DNA of 64,000 bases from Lumbricus terrestris (lineage: Eukaryota > Annelida > Clitellata > Crassiclitellata > Lumbricidae). The notes beneath the pieces are model-generated. The model was not told the DNA's origin and searched no databases. It worked only from the letters and a program-made list of their open reading frames with translations. Both the position numbers and the translations under genes were made by a program. The DNA lies in the NCBI GenBank assembly GCA_949752735.1, contig OX457037.1:35525871-35589870 (forward strand). The letters run 5' to 3'. Positions within the stretch are counted from its first letter, which is position 1. Each line of letters starts with the position of its first letter. Below, in pieces: positions 21,901 through 33,841 of the stretch.

Positions 21901-24900
21901 ATACGTATCACAGGCGACTTCCATCGGTATACATCGTCCGTCAAATGAACACCTGAACTCATCAGCCGAACATTCACCTGCACATACATGTATTTCGAAA
22001 ACAAACATTGATTCAATACATAACGCCAACGCAAATAGGAAGTCTAAAACAAATGCATTAAAACTATTGAATGATCTATATGCTATAAAAAATCAAGAGC
22101 TTGAATTATTATAGCCGATATTATGAGCGCTGTAGGATATACATAAATATATAATCATTTATATTTTATGTAGCCTATATATAATATTTCCTGCAGTCTA
22201 TACACCGTGATTCAAAAAAAAGTAAGCCAAATTATTTTTCATATATCTCCAATGCCTGATAACATATCACGCTAACATTTTCCAAATATTTAGAGAATTG
22301 GACCAAGAATATGATTCCAAGATTTCATGAGATAAAGTTGAACGGATAAAAAGATATGTATCTTTCAACTTCATATGCAGAAATTTCAATTTACAAGCAA
22401 TTTTCTGTTAGATTCAATAAAATGTGAGTCAAACTTTTTCAGTATCTTTATGGCCTGATAATTATTCATAGTAAAATTTTCTCAATATTTAGAGAATTGA
22501 ATCAAGAATGGGATTCCAAAATATCAAGTCATAAATTTGAACGGATAGAAAGATATGAATATTTCAACTTCATCTCCCAAAACTTCAGTTTTCAGCAAGT
22601 CTGTTATGGTGTTCTTTGCGGTTTCGACGCTTGATAGTTCCCAATTTTGGTCTTCAGTGACCCTGGAGTAAAAATTAATGGATCCTATTATCGCGGCGTT
22701 TTGCTGTCACAACATCCTCTATCTGTAATCAGAAATCTAGCCCCCAGAAGGTTTTTTGTCAACAGGACAGTGCCCCAGCCCACAGAGCCAAGGAAACCAT
22801 TGAAATGCTAACAAGAGAGACGCCAGACTTCATTTCTCCCACATTATGGCCTCCGAACAGCCCAGATTTGAATCCTGTCGACCATAAAGTGTGGAGCTTG
22901 ATGCAAGACCGAGTAGACAACAATCCATGGTATAAACGATCTGAAGTAGCGCTTGATGGAAGTGTGGGATGACCTGGACAAGCGGATAATCGACGATGCT
23001 GTTGCCCAATGGCGCCAGCGTTTCCAGGCTTGCGTGCAAGCAGGAGGAGGACATTTTGAGCATCTTATTTAATTAAATAATCAAACCAAACTGTGGAAAT
23101 CATGTTGTTATTCAATTCTCTACATATCTGGAAAATTTTAGCATGGTTAGTCATCAGGCATGAGAGATAAAAGAAAAACAGTTTGACCTACATTTTATTG
23201 AATCTAACAGAAAATTGCTTGTAAATTGAAATTTCGGCATACGAAGTTGAAAGATACATATCTTTTTATCCGTTCAACTTCATCTCATGAAATCTTGGAA
23301 TCACATTCTTGGTCCAATTCTCTAAATATTTGGAAAATTTTAGCGTGACATGTTATTAGGCATTGGAGATATTTGAAAAACATTTTGGCTTAGTTTTTTT
23401 TGAATCACGGTGTATATTTCGAAACGTGTTGATTATTACATTACCATATGTATTATAACGCTCACGATACAGTTATGCATTAAATGTGCAATTATAATTA
23501 AACTTGAAAACTGAAACTGTTTTCTCGGATCTCGGTGTACATCGTTTTGCCTCGTTGTGCCACTCTTAGTTCAGCCGAATTCAGTCAACTAACCCAAGAG
23601 TGTGGCACACTCCTCAACGAGAAAGAGAACAAGCGATTTCATGCATTGCAGTTTCACATACTTAACTAACACTGAATGGCCGTTACTAAAGATGACTTTT
23701 TCAATACTTTTCTATATTATTTTCTATATCTCGTCATGTACCCATGTGCGATGTGTCACTTGGTTTTGTCGTTAAACGAATATATATATATACATACATA
23801 CTAGCTGTACCCGGCCACGCGTTGCTGTGGCTGAAAAGACCCTCCCTCCCTTCCTCCTTCCCCTGCCTCCCTCTGTCCCTCCCTACCTCCCCTCTCCTCC
23901 CTCCCGTTTCCTCCATCCCTGCCCTCGCTCCCCTCCGCTCCCCTTCCTCCCTCCCCTCCCTCTTCCTCCCGCACCCTCCCCTCCCTTCCTCACTCACCCC
24001 TCTCTTCCTTTTCTTTGTCCCTCCGTCCTTCCCCGTCCGTCCGTCCGTCCGCAAAACTTTCCTAGATCCTTGATAAATTGCGCTTTTGCGAAAAAAAAAG
24101 CATATTAAAAACCCTGGCGATCGAATTGAAAAGGAACGTTGTGTGAAAATTTGAAAGCATTCGGTGAAGAGATCCTTGATTTTGTTCAAACCAACAGTTG
24201 GATAAATATATGCGCTATAAAATGGCTATAAAAGGAAGCACGCATGTGCGCTATAAATAGACGGTCGTATTCGAAAGCAACATTGGGTGAGATTTGAAAT
24301 CGACATCGCTCGAATAGATCGCATAGTTGTGTTTTTTGGGTCGTAAAGATTGCGCTTTTTCCCAAAAGGCATAAAAAAACCCGGTGATGTTCGTATGGAA
24401 CGGTTTGCGAAAATTTTGAAAGCAATCGGTTCAGAACTCTCCGAGATCCGAGGTAACAAACAGTAACTTTTTACATTTTTATTTATATATATATATCTAT
24501 ATCTATAAGGAAGGATGTGACTATGTATGTATGTATGTTTGTGACTTTGTCCAGAATGCACGCTCACAGTTTTTGAGCTTTTCACTCCAAACCTTCACTA
24601 CTGTGTAGGTCTCGGCACGAGACGCAAAGGCGATGGGTTGGCGATTCTCTACCACCACGGGGCCAGGGTGGGGGGCGAAACCCCCATTTTTTTTTCAAAA
24701 AAACGCAGCTATTGATTTGAATTTTTTTTCCTAGATAGAGGTCCATCAGAACCCCCCGGATCAGTGGTTGGCAAATCTCTACCACCAGGGGGCCAGGGTG
24801 CGGGGGGTCGAAAACACTAATTTTCGCTATAAATTTTCAATCGCTTGCAACGTATAAAAGCAGTAATCTTAACCGTTTTAAAGGTGTCTAACATTAGCTC

Positions 24901-27900
24901 TTTTGCAAATACGGATTTCACGGGTCGCTTACAGGGAGAGGCGGTGTGAGGGAGGGTGGGATGGTAGGGGGTGGAGGGGTGGAGTTGGGGGTTGGCGAGA
25001 TGTGGTGTCGAGGGGTGGGGTGGAGGGGTCGGGGAGGGTGTGTGGTGGAGGTGGATGGGGATGATTGGCGATTCTCTACCACTATGGGGGCCAGGGTGGG
25101 GGCGAAACCCCCAATTTTTTTTCACAAAACGCAGCTATTGATTTGAATTTTTTTTCCTAGATAGAGGTCCATCAGAACCCCCCGGATCAGTGGTTGGCAA
25201 ATCTTTACCACCATTGGGGCCAGGGTGCTGGGGGGGGGTCAAAAACACTAATTTTCGCTATAAATTTTCATTCGCTTGCCACGTATAAAAGCCGTCATTT
25301 TCGCCGTTTTAAAGGTGTTTAAGCTCTTTTGCCATTACTGATTTCACGGGTCGCTTACAGGGAGAGGCGGGGTGAGGGAGGGGTGGGATGGTAGGGGGTG
25401 GAGGGGTGGAGTTGGGGGTTGGCGAGATGTGGTGTCGAGGGGTGGGGTGGAGGGGTCGGGGAGGGGGTGTGGTGGAGGTGGATGGGGATGAGGATGAGGA
25501 GTGGGGTGGGATGGCGTGGGGGTCGAGGGGTGGGGTTTGGGGTGGGTGAGTGTGGAGGTGGGGGTTGGAGGGGCTGGGATGCAGGGAGATGAAGTGGGGG
25601 GTGGGATGGGGAGGGGTGGGTGGGTGGGAGGGGGTTGGGGTGGGGGTGGCATGGGGTGGGAGGGGTTTGGGGTGGAAGGGTGGGGTGGATGGGTTGGGGT
25701 GGGGGTCGGGTGGGGGTGGAAATTTTCGTGAAACCCAAATTTCTCGGGTCGCGTACCGGTAGAGGTCGGAGTGTGGTAGGGTGGGGTTGTGGCCGGAGCG
25801 GATCGAACCCTAAATTTCCCGGGCAACGCCGGGTACCCCAGCTAGTATACATATATCGGTGAATTCACTAAAAGCGATATAAGTTTCATTCTGTTTGTTT
25901 GAACTACTTTGAGTGAAATTTGTTCCTTGTATATACAGGATGGGTCAAAAAGAGACCCGTATGGTTTTTTGCCAATATCTTGGCCAGAAGTAAGAATTTT
26001 TCAATGAACTTTCAGAGGCTTAAAGGCAATTCATATCTACGTATACAATGGCCAAATTTCACAAACAGAACAAAAGTAATACCCATTTTAGTGAGTCTGG
26101 AATAATATTCGTGGCAGGATTCTGGTAGGAAATTCACCTGCATCTTTTCGCTACTTGAAGACCTTTCTCTTGGCCTGTCACACTGAGAGCGCTTTTGAAT
26201 AGCTCTGCTGTGAGAAGCGCTTTACAAATGTTTTATTACATTAGATTAGATTATATATATAAATTGTACATATATAAATTTTATATATCTATATCTATAA
26301 GAAAGGTTGTACGTATATTTATTTATTTGGGACCGATGCACGCTCGCAGTTTAGCAGCTACTCACATGAAACATTGCATTTAGATAAAAGTTCACCACAG
26401 AAATCCAAGTACGCTATTTTCAGCTTTTTATTCACTTTAGATTTCGAAAAAATTGACATTTTAAACTTCGCTGTGTTAATGTACGCGCTATAGCGGCAAG
26501 CCTGTCGCGTCGCCGTATTTCGATCTTTTTCATTAACGGCCGATGACGTCATATTTTGACGTCATTTTTTCGCTTAGCCTGAAAAGCATACGCTGTCGTC
26601 CAACCCTGGGAAAAGATACATGCCTTCGCCCAATGAGTATATAGCCTCGAATATATTATTATAAATGCTTGGTATATTTTATATATGCTTGGTATGATTA
26701 TTTATAAAGAACCAGCGTGACTGCACGTTGCAATGCATATTTTAACACTTATATCTGAAACGCCATAACTAGACAGATGTTTATACCAAGCCACCTCGCC
26801 TCCACACACCTCGGCCCGCAGGGCCGAGGTGTGTGGAATGCGTGGGGGGAGGGTGGTGGGGAGAGGAAATTTTGCCGAAAACTCTAATTTCACGGGTGGC
26901 GTACAAGTGGACGTCGGAGTGTTGTGGGGTGCAGTTGGGTGGTTGTAGGTGGTGGGGTCGTGGCCGGGAGCGGGTTGAATCCTAAATTTCCCGTGCAACG
27001 CCGGGTACCCCAGCTAGTAGCCTATATAGAACGAATGCATAAAAAGACACTTAAATACCTGTGTGAAAAGCTGTGTAGTAGAAACTGAATCCACTTTGAC
27101 AGTTCGGTACGCTATATGTTGCAAGTCTGTATCTGAGCCAATTCGATGAGGAATAGATCGAGTAAGATGGCGTGTAGTAGTTACAAAACTCCGCTTGAAA
27201 CACAACAAAGCTTTGCATTTGAAGACAACATTTGATATTCACAGAGATTGAAAATGCAGAATGTTTTTTTTAAGAAGTTATCAATAGCTTATCCAAACAT
27301 TTTGTACTGGTCTTAAAATAGCTAAAACATATCCGACAAAAGTAACCTAATGACTTTTTGCAATAGGGAAAGGCATCATTCTCGTAATATTGTATCAATC
27401 ATAACCAATTATTAATTATCAATTCATATTGACTAGAAAACTAAAGAAGTTCTTCGTACATGGATCGCCGCTCTCTCCAGTAATCTCGAGTTCGCCGCTG
27501 TTGCAGTCCATCGCTATGTACTGGATCCTCAGCGTGATATGATATCCCAAGGTGGCGTTCATATAGATACTACAGTCCTCGCCTCCAGCCATGCAGCCGT
27601 TTGGATTCGTCCTGATGAAGCCGTATCTACTGTGTTCGCCTTGTCCTGGTGATATCACTCTGTTGTATTGGCAGGGGTCTTGGATGTAGACTGAAATATT
27701 TGTACAGGCAGGAGAATTTGTAGGCTACATTAGAATTAATATAAATATATGAATTTATGTTATATCGGCTTTCCGATCTCATACAGCGAGACAACAAAAT
27801 TAGCTCCCGTGTGCGTGGTTATGATTAGTGACTACGGAGTATGGACCATAGCCTACAGCTAGGAGATGAATAAAGGGTGGGCCATCATAAATGCACCGAC

Positions 27901-30900
27901 TTTGAATGCGTAAAACTCAGCCAATTTTTGTAATGTATTTTGGTTTTGTGCGTCCAATTAAAGATATTTCACTCTAGTTTTAAGATCCGAACACATTAAA
28001 ATTTTTGTTATTGTATCTTTAGCCTACATGGCTAGATCGTGACAATAAAAGCACTCATTTTTTTAGTAACTAAGCCTATAGCTAAAACATTCATGACAAT
28101 TTTAACAGCAGGCCTAACTGTAAAAAGCATATAGAGATAAATTTGTCCGGTAAAGGAAACTTATAATTATTAATCAGGGGATAGTCTGTTCCAGTCTTTT
28201 CTAATCAAATAAATATCAAATTATGCCTCCCACGTGCTGCAACAGCAGCAGCAACTATTCGACGAGGTCAGTGGTCAATGAACTGCTGACTGATATTTGA
28301 CCAGCCGTTATAACGATGACTTATTCGAGATGTTGAATGTCACGGATCTTCTGTCGATTGACGAGTTGCTACTAATATACCGCAGATCGAATAATATACC
28401 GGATTAAGAACTGGACTTTTGGGGTGGGGCAATTATAATAATAACATAATAATCTATGCTATGATTGCTATTTGTTTGATAAATCTGCTGGCTGGCACAA
28501 CTTAATTTCCTAACAAATTTTCTCATTGCACCACTGCGTAAGCCATGTATGTCACTTTCTAAAACTATGTGATCATAATTTCTTGTACGTTGTAGGCCTA
28601 CGTTGATGATGGGATCAATAAACTTGACTTGACTTGACTTGACTAATAATTTTTCTTTAATTAAGCACCTGCAGACGTAGCCTACTGCGTTTTACATGTA
28701 GGCTACATTGTACAAGTTATGATCTTAATAAACATTAAACTTGGCTCCTAACAGAACAGACAGTCTGCAAATACACGGCGCTGATAGCAGTCTACAAAGC
28801 ATGTCCGCCTACTGGGGCTCTAACTCGTTACCTTTCACTCTCCATGCCAGCGTGTTAACCAATGCGCTACCGCCTCCCCCAATTGTCGGCTCGATGAATT
28901 TGGGAGCGTTTTCAATCAAATATGCAGTGGCGGCGCCAGGATTTCAGTTTCGGGGGGTTGAAGCCTCGACCGAAATCTCATGAAAATTTTCCATTTTCGC
29001 CGCCAAAATTTCTGACGACCTTTTTTTAAGTCGTCAGCCCAAAATAGTGGATATTTCACTGTCAAAAAATTTCGGATGCCCTTTTTTAGGGGGGCGGGGG
29101 GGGCTGAGCCACTTGTAGGGGTGGGGCTTAGCCCCCCCAGCCCCCCATAGCGCCGCCACTGCAAATATGTGCACTAGTTTGACGTTATCGGTGAGGTGCA
29201 CCGTCCTGTTGGAAGATGGCTTTTTTAAAATTCATTATCGGTTTGGAAGGTTTCTGCGGTGGGCTTGCAACCCACCCATAATTATACCTGGGATATCTAA
29301 GCATCTCCTTGTAGCACTTCTTGCTGATCTAGGCTATATTGTTGATTCTACGGCTACTCATCTTTAATTCGAGGTCATTTAATTTTATAATAGATCTTCA
29401 TACTCGCATGCATTCTATATATTTCGCCATAATATCATGGTTGAAACATCATCGTCACTTCTGATCTTGTCCTCGGCTACAATATTCAGTCGATCAGTGT
29501 CATTTCGACAGATAATAATTATAGGCCTATCATTCTGCAATCATGCAAAATTAACCTTTATTGACCCAACGTTCCCAAAGTGGAACATATTTTAAAAAAA
29601 TTTTGAGGGACGGTAAAACATACTGTAAGTCATCTAATAAATATTCATTTACTCGCCCAAAGATGGGGGCATGTTTATGTACTTTTATTTCAAGTCCGTT
29701 GCAGATAATTAAAATGATTATTTTGATGCAATTTTGTCAAAAAACGACATTTATGCTAATAAATATTTAAAATTAATATAAATTACAAATGCATGATAAT
29801 TAATTGATTTTATCATCTATTTGGGTTGAATTGTGTCTATTGAGCCTACTTATGGTCAAATTTTTTAATGGTAGTTCCTAATGAGTGAGCGACACAACTG
29901 ATTTTACACATGTTCCACTTTGGGAACGTTGGGTCACTCTCGCTAGTTGCATCGATATGTTTGCGTTATACTGAAATTTGCCCTTCTCGCTCCAAAATTT
30001 ACATTGATAGTAATTGTAATTCCAATATGAATATGAATTCTATTATTAATAGTAGAAGAAGTATTATTGTGCCTAATATTGTTATTAATAGGCCTATTTT
30101 TTTATTATTTTTTATTATTGTGATTAGTTTGTTTGGGGTTATGGCAGTTTGAAGTGCGTTTGGCTCTCTGTGGCATGATTTGTTCAACGTAAATTTGAGT
30201 TCTGATTAGCCCATATCATTGTTCCGTTTTTCCGCAGGGTGGGTTGTGTGGGGCCAGGTATGGTGGGGGATTAGATGGGTATTGGGGGGATGGGGCCGGG
30301 GCAAGATGCGGTGGGACCAAGGTGAAACAAATGTGAAACATTATCGTTGTAATGACTTTCATATGCTGAACCTTTGCGGTATGGGGCGGCATGGAGGGGT
30401 GGGATATGGAGGTGGGTATGCCTGACTTGGGGTGGAGGTGGGGTGGGGTCGAACGGTTGGGTATGGGTTGAAGTGAACCGGGTGGGGCGATGTGGGAAGA
30501 AGTGTTGGACGAAAAACAGAAATTTACTCAGAGGAATGGGCACCCGCTTCACTTTAAGAGGGGTGCGGAGTGGGGCGGGGTTGGAGCGCGGTTGGGGTGG
30601 GATGGGGCGGTGTGGGTTGTGGTGAGGGCGGTTGGAATATGGGGCTGTAGTGTGCCGAGTGGGGTCAAAGTGGGAAGAAGGGGTCAAAGTGAAAACAAGG
30701 GAATCATTACTTTTTTTTAATGAATTTCAGATGTTGAGCATTTTACAGAATGGGGGAAATGTTAAGGGTGGGAATGGGGTGGAGTTGGCCGAAATTGTGT
30801 GGAGGTGGGTTAGGGTTGGACGGTAGAGGTGTGGGGTTGAAGTGAAGCGGGTGCGTTCAAAGTGAGGAGAAGGGTTGACCGAGAAACCAAAATATTACTT

Positions 30901-32048
30901 CAGACAGGTGGTCTGTGTGAGGGGCGAATTTGGGGAAGGTGGGGTGGGGTGGCGGAGTTGGAACTGGGGCCTGAAGTGGGGTTTGTGGGATGCGGTCGGT
31001 CAGGGTAATTGCGCGGTAGGAACGGTTTGAAAACAAATTGAAACGATATTTTTCATAAATTTCATATCTTGAGCATTTTATGGGGTGGGTTGGGGTGGAA
31101 GGGTGGGGCTGGGTGGATGGGTGGGCATGAAGTGGGGTGGGTAAAAGTTAGGGTAGAGGTGGGGTATTAATCTTTGTGGATCACAGCTTATACAAAATTG
31201 TATATCTGCATCATTTGGATAAAGTTATATTTTTATATATGCATGATGCTTTTACTAGTCAAAGTGACCCAACGTTCCACTTTGGGAACATATGCATAAT
31301 TCTGAAACCCCCCCAAAAAAATTTTTTTGGGGCGCTGATTACCTCTAATTAGGCGGTAAACTCTAACATAGCGAAATTCTGAAGTGATAGAATGACGATT
31401 TCTGTATCTGGGAAGATAAAGGTTAATAATGCTGAATTTTCGCAGTTGATTTCAAATTCCATTTTGTAATTGACTGTATTCAGTCTTCTCGTTTCTATAC
31501 CACAGATATAGCACGTTGATAGGTTTTTTGCTCGCAATTCGTTTCTATCCAAACGTAGCTGCATCAGGTGAGAGCCCATCCCGCGCAGTGGTCGACAGCA
31601 AAGGTATAACTAAGAGTAGGACGTTGATTTATTTGGAGTCGGGGTTGTGTAATGAAGACTTTACTAGGCCTATGAGGTCCAAAGAAAAGTAGATGGCTGA
31701 ACCCTCCCAACCCCGGCAGTTCTCACTTTGGCGCTATATCATTGTTCACTTAAAATAGCAATATTATTGCAGGCGCAATCATCATTGTGATCGCTAACGT
31801 AGTTATCACCATCACTATCATAGTCATCGCCGTCGTTATTAATCATCGCTCACCGATATAAATGAAGTGGCAAAATAATCAATACCTTTCGTTCCAGTCA
31901 GTAAAATGATTAAACGCTTTTACTCACATAAATCGTAGACAGCTTCACGGTCAATATCAGCTTGAGCAACTTTTCCATCAACGTGAGATGCCAACGTAAG
32001 TAGGAATATGGGATTCCAGAGGAAACAGTGAGCACCCAGCAACTTCAT
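15970..32048 (-). CDS. Unit 3: complete secreted CUB-LDLa-CUB-CUB protein gene, 9 exons
   Basis: Inferred exons in transcript order: 31928-32048, 27460-27690, 27059-27193, 21855-21977, 19464-19645, 18617-18782, 17287-17459, 16636-16804, 15970-15980. They total 1311 nt, an open frame of 436 residues. All splice sites are GT-AG and the phases match. Signal peptide [12 protein letters not shown] plus a hydrophobic core, mature start near residue 24; CUB1 contains [14 protein letters not shown]; LDLa reads [23 protein letters not shown]2 starts [17 protein letters not shown]3 starts [14 protein letters not shown]; the end is DNH-stop. Every CUB has six cysteines instead of the usual four, including an adjacent Cys pair (EECC) in CUB2 and CUB3. 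No transmembrane helix or GPI signal is seen, so the product should be secreted. The introns are swollen by transposons: intron 3 (21978-27058) and intron 1 (27691-31927) hold most of them. Confidence 0.85.
16133..16440. repeat. Interspersed repeat with CAGGGTGGGCCA-like end
   Basis: It shares TTTTTGCCAATAT, CACTAAAAGTGATATAA, TTGCCTTTAAG and TTCTTACTTCTGGCCA-type words with 9410-9640, 25860-26030, 36840-36985 and 49680-49880. The start resembles DNA transposon ends, but no transposase or target duplication was found. Confidence 0.5.
18118..18270. mobile_element. Decayed CAGGGCT MITE in intron 6 of unit 3
   Basis: The left end CAGGGCTTTTTAACG follows GCTAACCC, exactly as at 38593 in unit 4. 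The right end has decayed (AAACAGCTGTG). It is therefore the same insertion as in unit 4, older than the unit 3/unit 4 split. Confidence 0.7.
19139..19242. repeat. (TTC)n microsatellite with TAA interruptions
   Basis: Trinucleotide run in the intron between the two CUB2 exons of unit 3. Confidence 0.95.
19785..20650 (-). mobile_element. CR1/jockey-like LINE fragment in intron 4 of unit 3
   Basis: Minus-strand frames (interrupted) read [24 protein letters not shown] sequence, then [11 protein letters not shown], then LDYCCSIL and [20 protein letters not shown]. This is the order of the last part of a non-LTR reverse transcriptase. The same fragment, with the same ends, is in intron 4 of unit 4 (46522-48600, broken up) and unit 5 (59545-60420). 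It is absent from unit 2. Confidence 0.75.
20822..21805. mobile_element. MITE whose inverted ends are tandem GGACAATTACCCCC arrays
   Basis: About 200 bp at the left end are ~14-bp repeats of GGACAATTACCCCC, and ~180 bp at the right end are their reverse complement. Outer ends are GGTTCTAGGGCAATTACCCC and the complement of GGTGACAGGACAATTACCCC. The 8-bp direct repeat GTATATGC flanks it (20814-20821 and 21806-21813). The interior has no coding frame and is split by a second MITE. Confidence 0.8.
21252..21544. mobile_element. MITE with CAGTGGCGGCGCCAGG end, nested, 293 bp
   Basis: Ends CAGTGGCGGCGCCAGG and TAGCGCCGCTACTG. It is flanked by ATCTGAAG at 21244-21251 and 21545-21552. The family is also at 28925-29161 and 54916-55219, with one detached end at 53690-53704. 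Confidence 0.85.
22201..23414 (+). mobile_element. Tc1/mariner-type element with broken transposase
   Basis: Ends TACACCGTGATTCAAAAAAA and the inverse at 23395-23414, flanked by TA (22199-22200 and 23415-23416). A second imperfect inverted layer, with AGAGAATTG motifs, lies inside the ends. Around 22740-22920 the plus strand encodes VNRTVPQ-like/[14 protein letters not shown], then [20 protein letters not shown]. This is the C-terminal DDE core of the IS630-Tc1-mariner superfamily, with frame breaks either side and the N-terminal DNA-binding part missing. Unit 4 (49238) has the uninserted sequence. Non-autonomous. Confidence 0.85.
23800..25846. mobile_element. Repeat element with CTAGCTG..ACCCGGC inverted ends and G-rich core
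   Basis: Left end CTAGCTGTACCCGGCCACGC, right end GCAACGCCGGGTACCCCAGC then TAG; these are imperfect inverted repeats. Inside, an almost perfect direct duplication of ~425 bp spans 24636-25060 and 25061-25490. It begins GGCGATTCTCTACCAC, and each copy ends in a GGGGTGGGATGG-like polypurine stretch. The pyrimidine-rich block 23835-24050 and the purine-rich block 25375-25730 give long spurious Pro- or Gly-rich frames. Superfamily not assigned. Confidence 0.6.
26287..27017. mobile_element. Second copy of the ..GCAACGCCGGGTACCCCAGC element
   Basis: It starts CTATATCTATAAGAAAGG (similar to 24497) with CACGCTCGCAG nearby, and ends AAATTTCCCGTGCAACGCCG, GGTACCCCAGCTAG. A third relative is at 36240-36835, ending GCAACGCCGGGTAACACTAG. 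Confidence 0.55.
28221..28300 (+). other. Conserved intron-1 block with a short plus-strand frame
   Basis: ATG then CCTCCCACGTGCTGC begins a short frame ([10 protein letters not shown]...). The same block lies in intron 1 of units 4 (51652) and 5 (63461). It may be part of an old insertion, and coding is unproven. Confidence 0.3.
28560..28645 (+). mobile_element. LINE tail ending in (TTGAC)n
   Basis: GATGATGGGATCAATAAACT followed by four TTGAC units is typical of a non-LTR element's 3' terminus. The body is too short to classify. Confidence 0.45.
28800..28882 (-). mobile_element. tRNA-like SINE head (minus strand)
   Basis: Minus strand reads GCGGTAGCGCATTGGTTAAC, ACGCTGGCATGGAGAGTG, and a B-box-like GAGTTAGAGCCCC. 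It is closely related to the plus-strand copy at 57000-57072. The acceptor arms do not pair convincingly, so it is a SINE relic, not a tRNA gene. Confidence 0.6.
28925..29161. mobile_element. MITE with CAGTGGCGGCGCCAGG end, 237 bp
   Basis: Ends CAGTGGCGGCGCCAGGATTT and TAGCGCCGCCACTG. It is flanked by the 8-bp CAAATATG at 28917-28924 and 29162-29169. Intron 1 of unit 3. Confidence 0.85.
29562..29936. mobile_element. Element with perfect 27-bp inverted repeats (TGACCCAACG..)
   Basis: Positions 29562-29588 and 29910-29936 are exact inverse copies, starting TGACCCAACGTTCCCAAAGT. The interior is AT-rich with no coding sequence. A third copy of the end, with its GTTCC/GGAAC core inverted, lies at 31271-31298. 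No clean target duplication was found. Confidence 0.6.
30230..31180. repeat. G-rich degenerate repeat region in intron 1 of unit 3
   Basis: GGGGTGGG-type words dominate the plus strand for ~950 bp, similar to the polypurine parts of the 23800 and 26287 elements. Gly/Trp/Val-rich frames here are compositional. It lies between the TGACCCAACG repeats and could be internal to a larger element bounded by them. Confidence 0.6.
31181..31927. other. Intron 1 of unit 3 next to exon 1
   Basis: It aligns by eye with intron 1 of unit 4 (53180-54090, interrupted by a MITE) and partly unit 2 (13010-13720). Shared words include ACGTAGCTGCATCAGGTG, CGCGCAGTGGTCGACAGCA, GACGTTGATTTATTTGGA and GTAATGAAGACTTTACT. 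No shared frame, so conserved as a duplicated intron. Confidence 0.5.
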
Positions 32049-32237
32049 AATCTGTGTGTAGAGTCAGAGCAGCTGATACGACTGAAAATGTATTAGGCCT
32101 AAAATACTGCACGCTGTCCTAAATAATTTATATCTATAATTATATCACGTTGCGTTTCAATAGTTCGCGGAAGTCCAGTTCTTTGTGTAAACATTTTCTG
32201 TCTAATTCACGAATCGGTCATCGTTCAACAGTGCGCT

Positions 32238-32251
32238 GATAAAACGTTGTC
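32238..32251. promoter_or_regulatory. Inverted GATA-motif pair upstream of unit 3
   Basis: GATAA-AACG-TTGTC, about 190 bp upstream of the ATG. The second half-site carries one change (TTGTC for TTATC) relative to units 2 and 4. Confidence 0.4.
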
Positions 32252-33841
32252 GCGTGGACAATAGACCTTTGTTCGATAGTCGCACTTAAAAGAGAGATAG
32301 CAATTATTAATTATAGGCACCCTTCGATATTCGTCCGATATTATAATAAATAGTCAATAGCATGATATAGGCCTACATGTCTCGAGTAGCCTACTGTACT
32401 CCTCTTCAGAATTTGAAAGAACCGATGGATTAGGTGTAATTATATAATTATTATTCGGTCTTCCTGTTTTCATAAAATATTCAGAAAGCGAGAAGCTTAG
32501 AGCAGGGAAGACGGGAGGCGTCCAGAAATAGTGAAGTTTCAAAGTGTAGGCCTATGCCTATGTTCGAAATCGAGATAAATATTAAATAATAAGCAATAAT
32601 TAAATACTACTACTAATAATAATAATCTAAGGAAAAATAATAAATAATAAGCGTTATAGCAGATCAAAATTTGAATCTACTGCTATCTACCGGAATATCC
32701 GACATTATTGAAAGTAAGAGCATCTATGTAGGCCTAAAGTAGAGGTTCTCAACCTTTTTTCGCGCGCGAGACACCTAAACTTGTCGCCAAATTTCGCGAC
32801 GCACCATGCAATCGTTATGTGAACATCGTTAAAAAATTTAAATTAGGCCTAAGCCTATATATTTTTTAATTGTTACAAATTTAGTGACTAAATGTTGACA
32901 CTGAATGCTTTCTAGTTTCTAATTATTCTAAAATTCCAATTTCTAATCATCTAAATTTACGATTCTACGTCGTTTTTGACTCTGCGTTAATTGTTTGACC
33001 TAACAGTTAGGCCTAATGGGACTTTTTACTCCTGAATTTTCTTCGGATCATAGTAAGTTGAGGATCCACAGGCTTGTTAGTGCAACACACAGTCTGCAAC
33101 TACGTAGCAACCCAGCCAGATGAGCCTTAAGATTTTCAGGTTTAAGGTTGGTTAACGAGACTATCGGATGAAAATAGTCAAAGAGGAGTTACTGTTTTGA
33201 TTATAGAAAAGCATGAAATATTATAAATTATCCATAGTCTAAGCTACTCTAATAGCTCTAGGCAAAACAGGTAAAGTGTGGGAAAAGAAGTGCCTGGATG
33301 CCCCTCACCTTTCCAAACTGTGCTGGCCAATAAGTGGCAGGACGGCGTTCAGATTTTAAAATAAGTGCATGGACGCCGTCCATGACCGTCCAGGCACACT
33401 TTAAGCCCTGGTGTAAGTGTAGCTAAACACTATACCTGAACTAAACGCCCTTCAGAACGTCGAATTATTGTAACGGAAAACTGGAAAACGTAGGACTACA
33501 TGTCATGTTTTAGTTTTAAAAAACTTGGGTCATTGGGACTTTTGGGTCCCTCGGAGTCCATGGGCTTTGTCTACCTTCCTTATAGGCTATAGGGTACATC
33601 GTCACGCACTGAAAACGCAAACAGCTCAGATAGCACACCCAACGCTTCAATGTCATTAATTTTTAATCGCAAAATTTCAGTTTCTTTATGACAATATTTC
33701 CCATTATTTTCGAATGTTACAGCATTGGGTAAGGTTTTCGAATCGGAGCGCTCGCTAAAGTCTTATAGGCCTACTGTAGCCTATGTCATGTAGGCGTACT
33801 ATAGGGAGTGCAGATGGGCTTAAAAATCAAACATTGTGGCT

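Noticed and set aside
23827..25852. Pro-rich and Gly/Trp-rich frames of 90-165 codons
   Set aside because: They follow pyrimidine- or purine-rich repeat composition inside a transposable element, on both strands.
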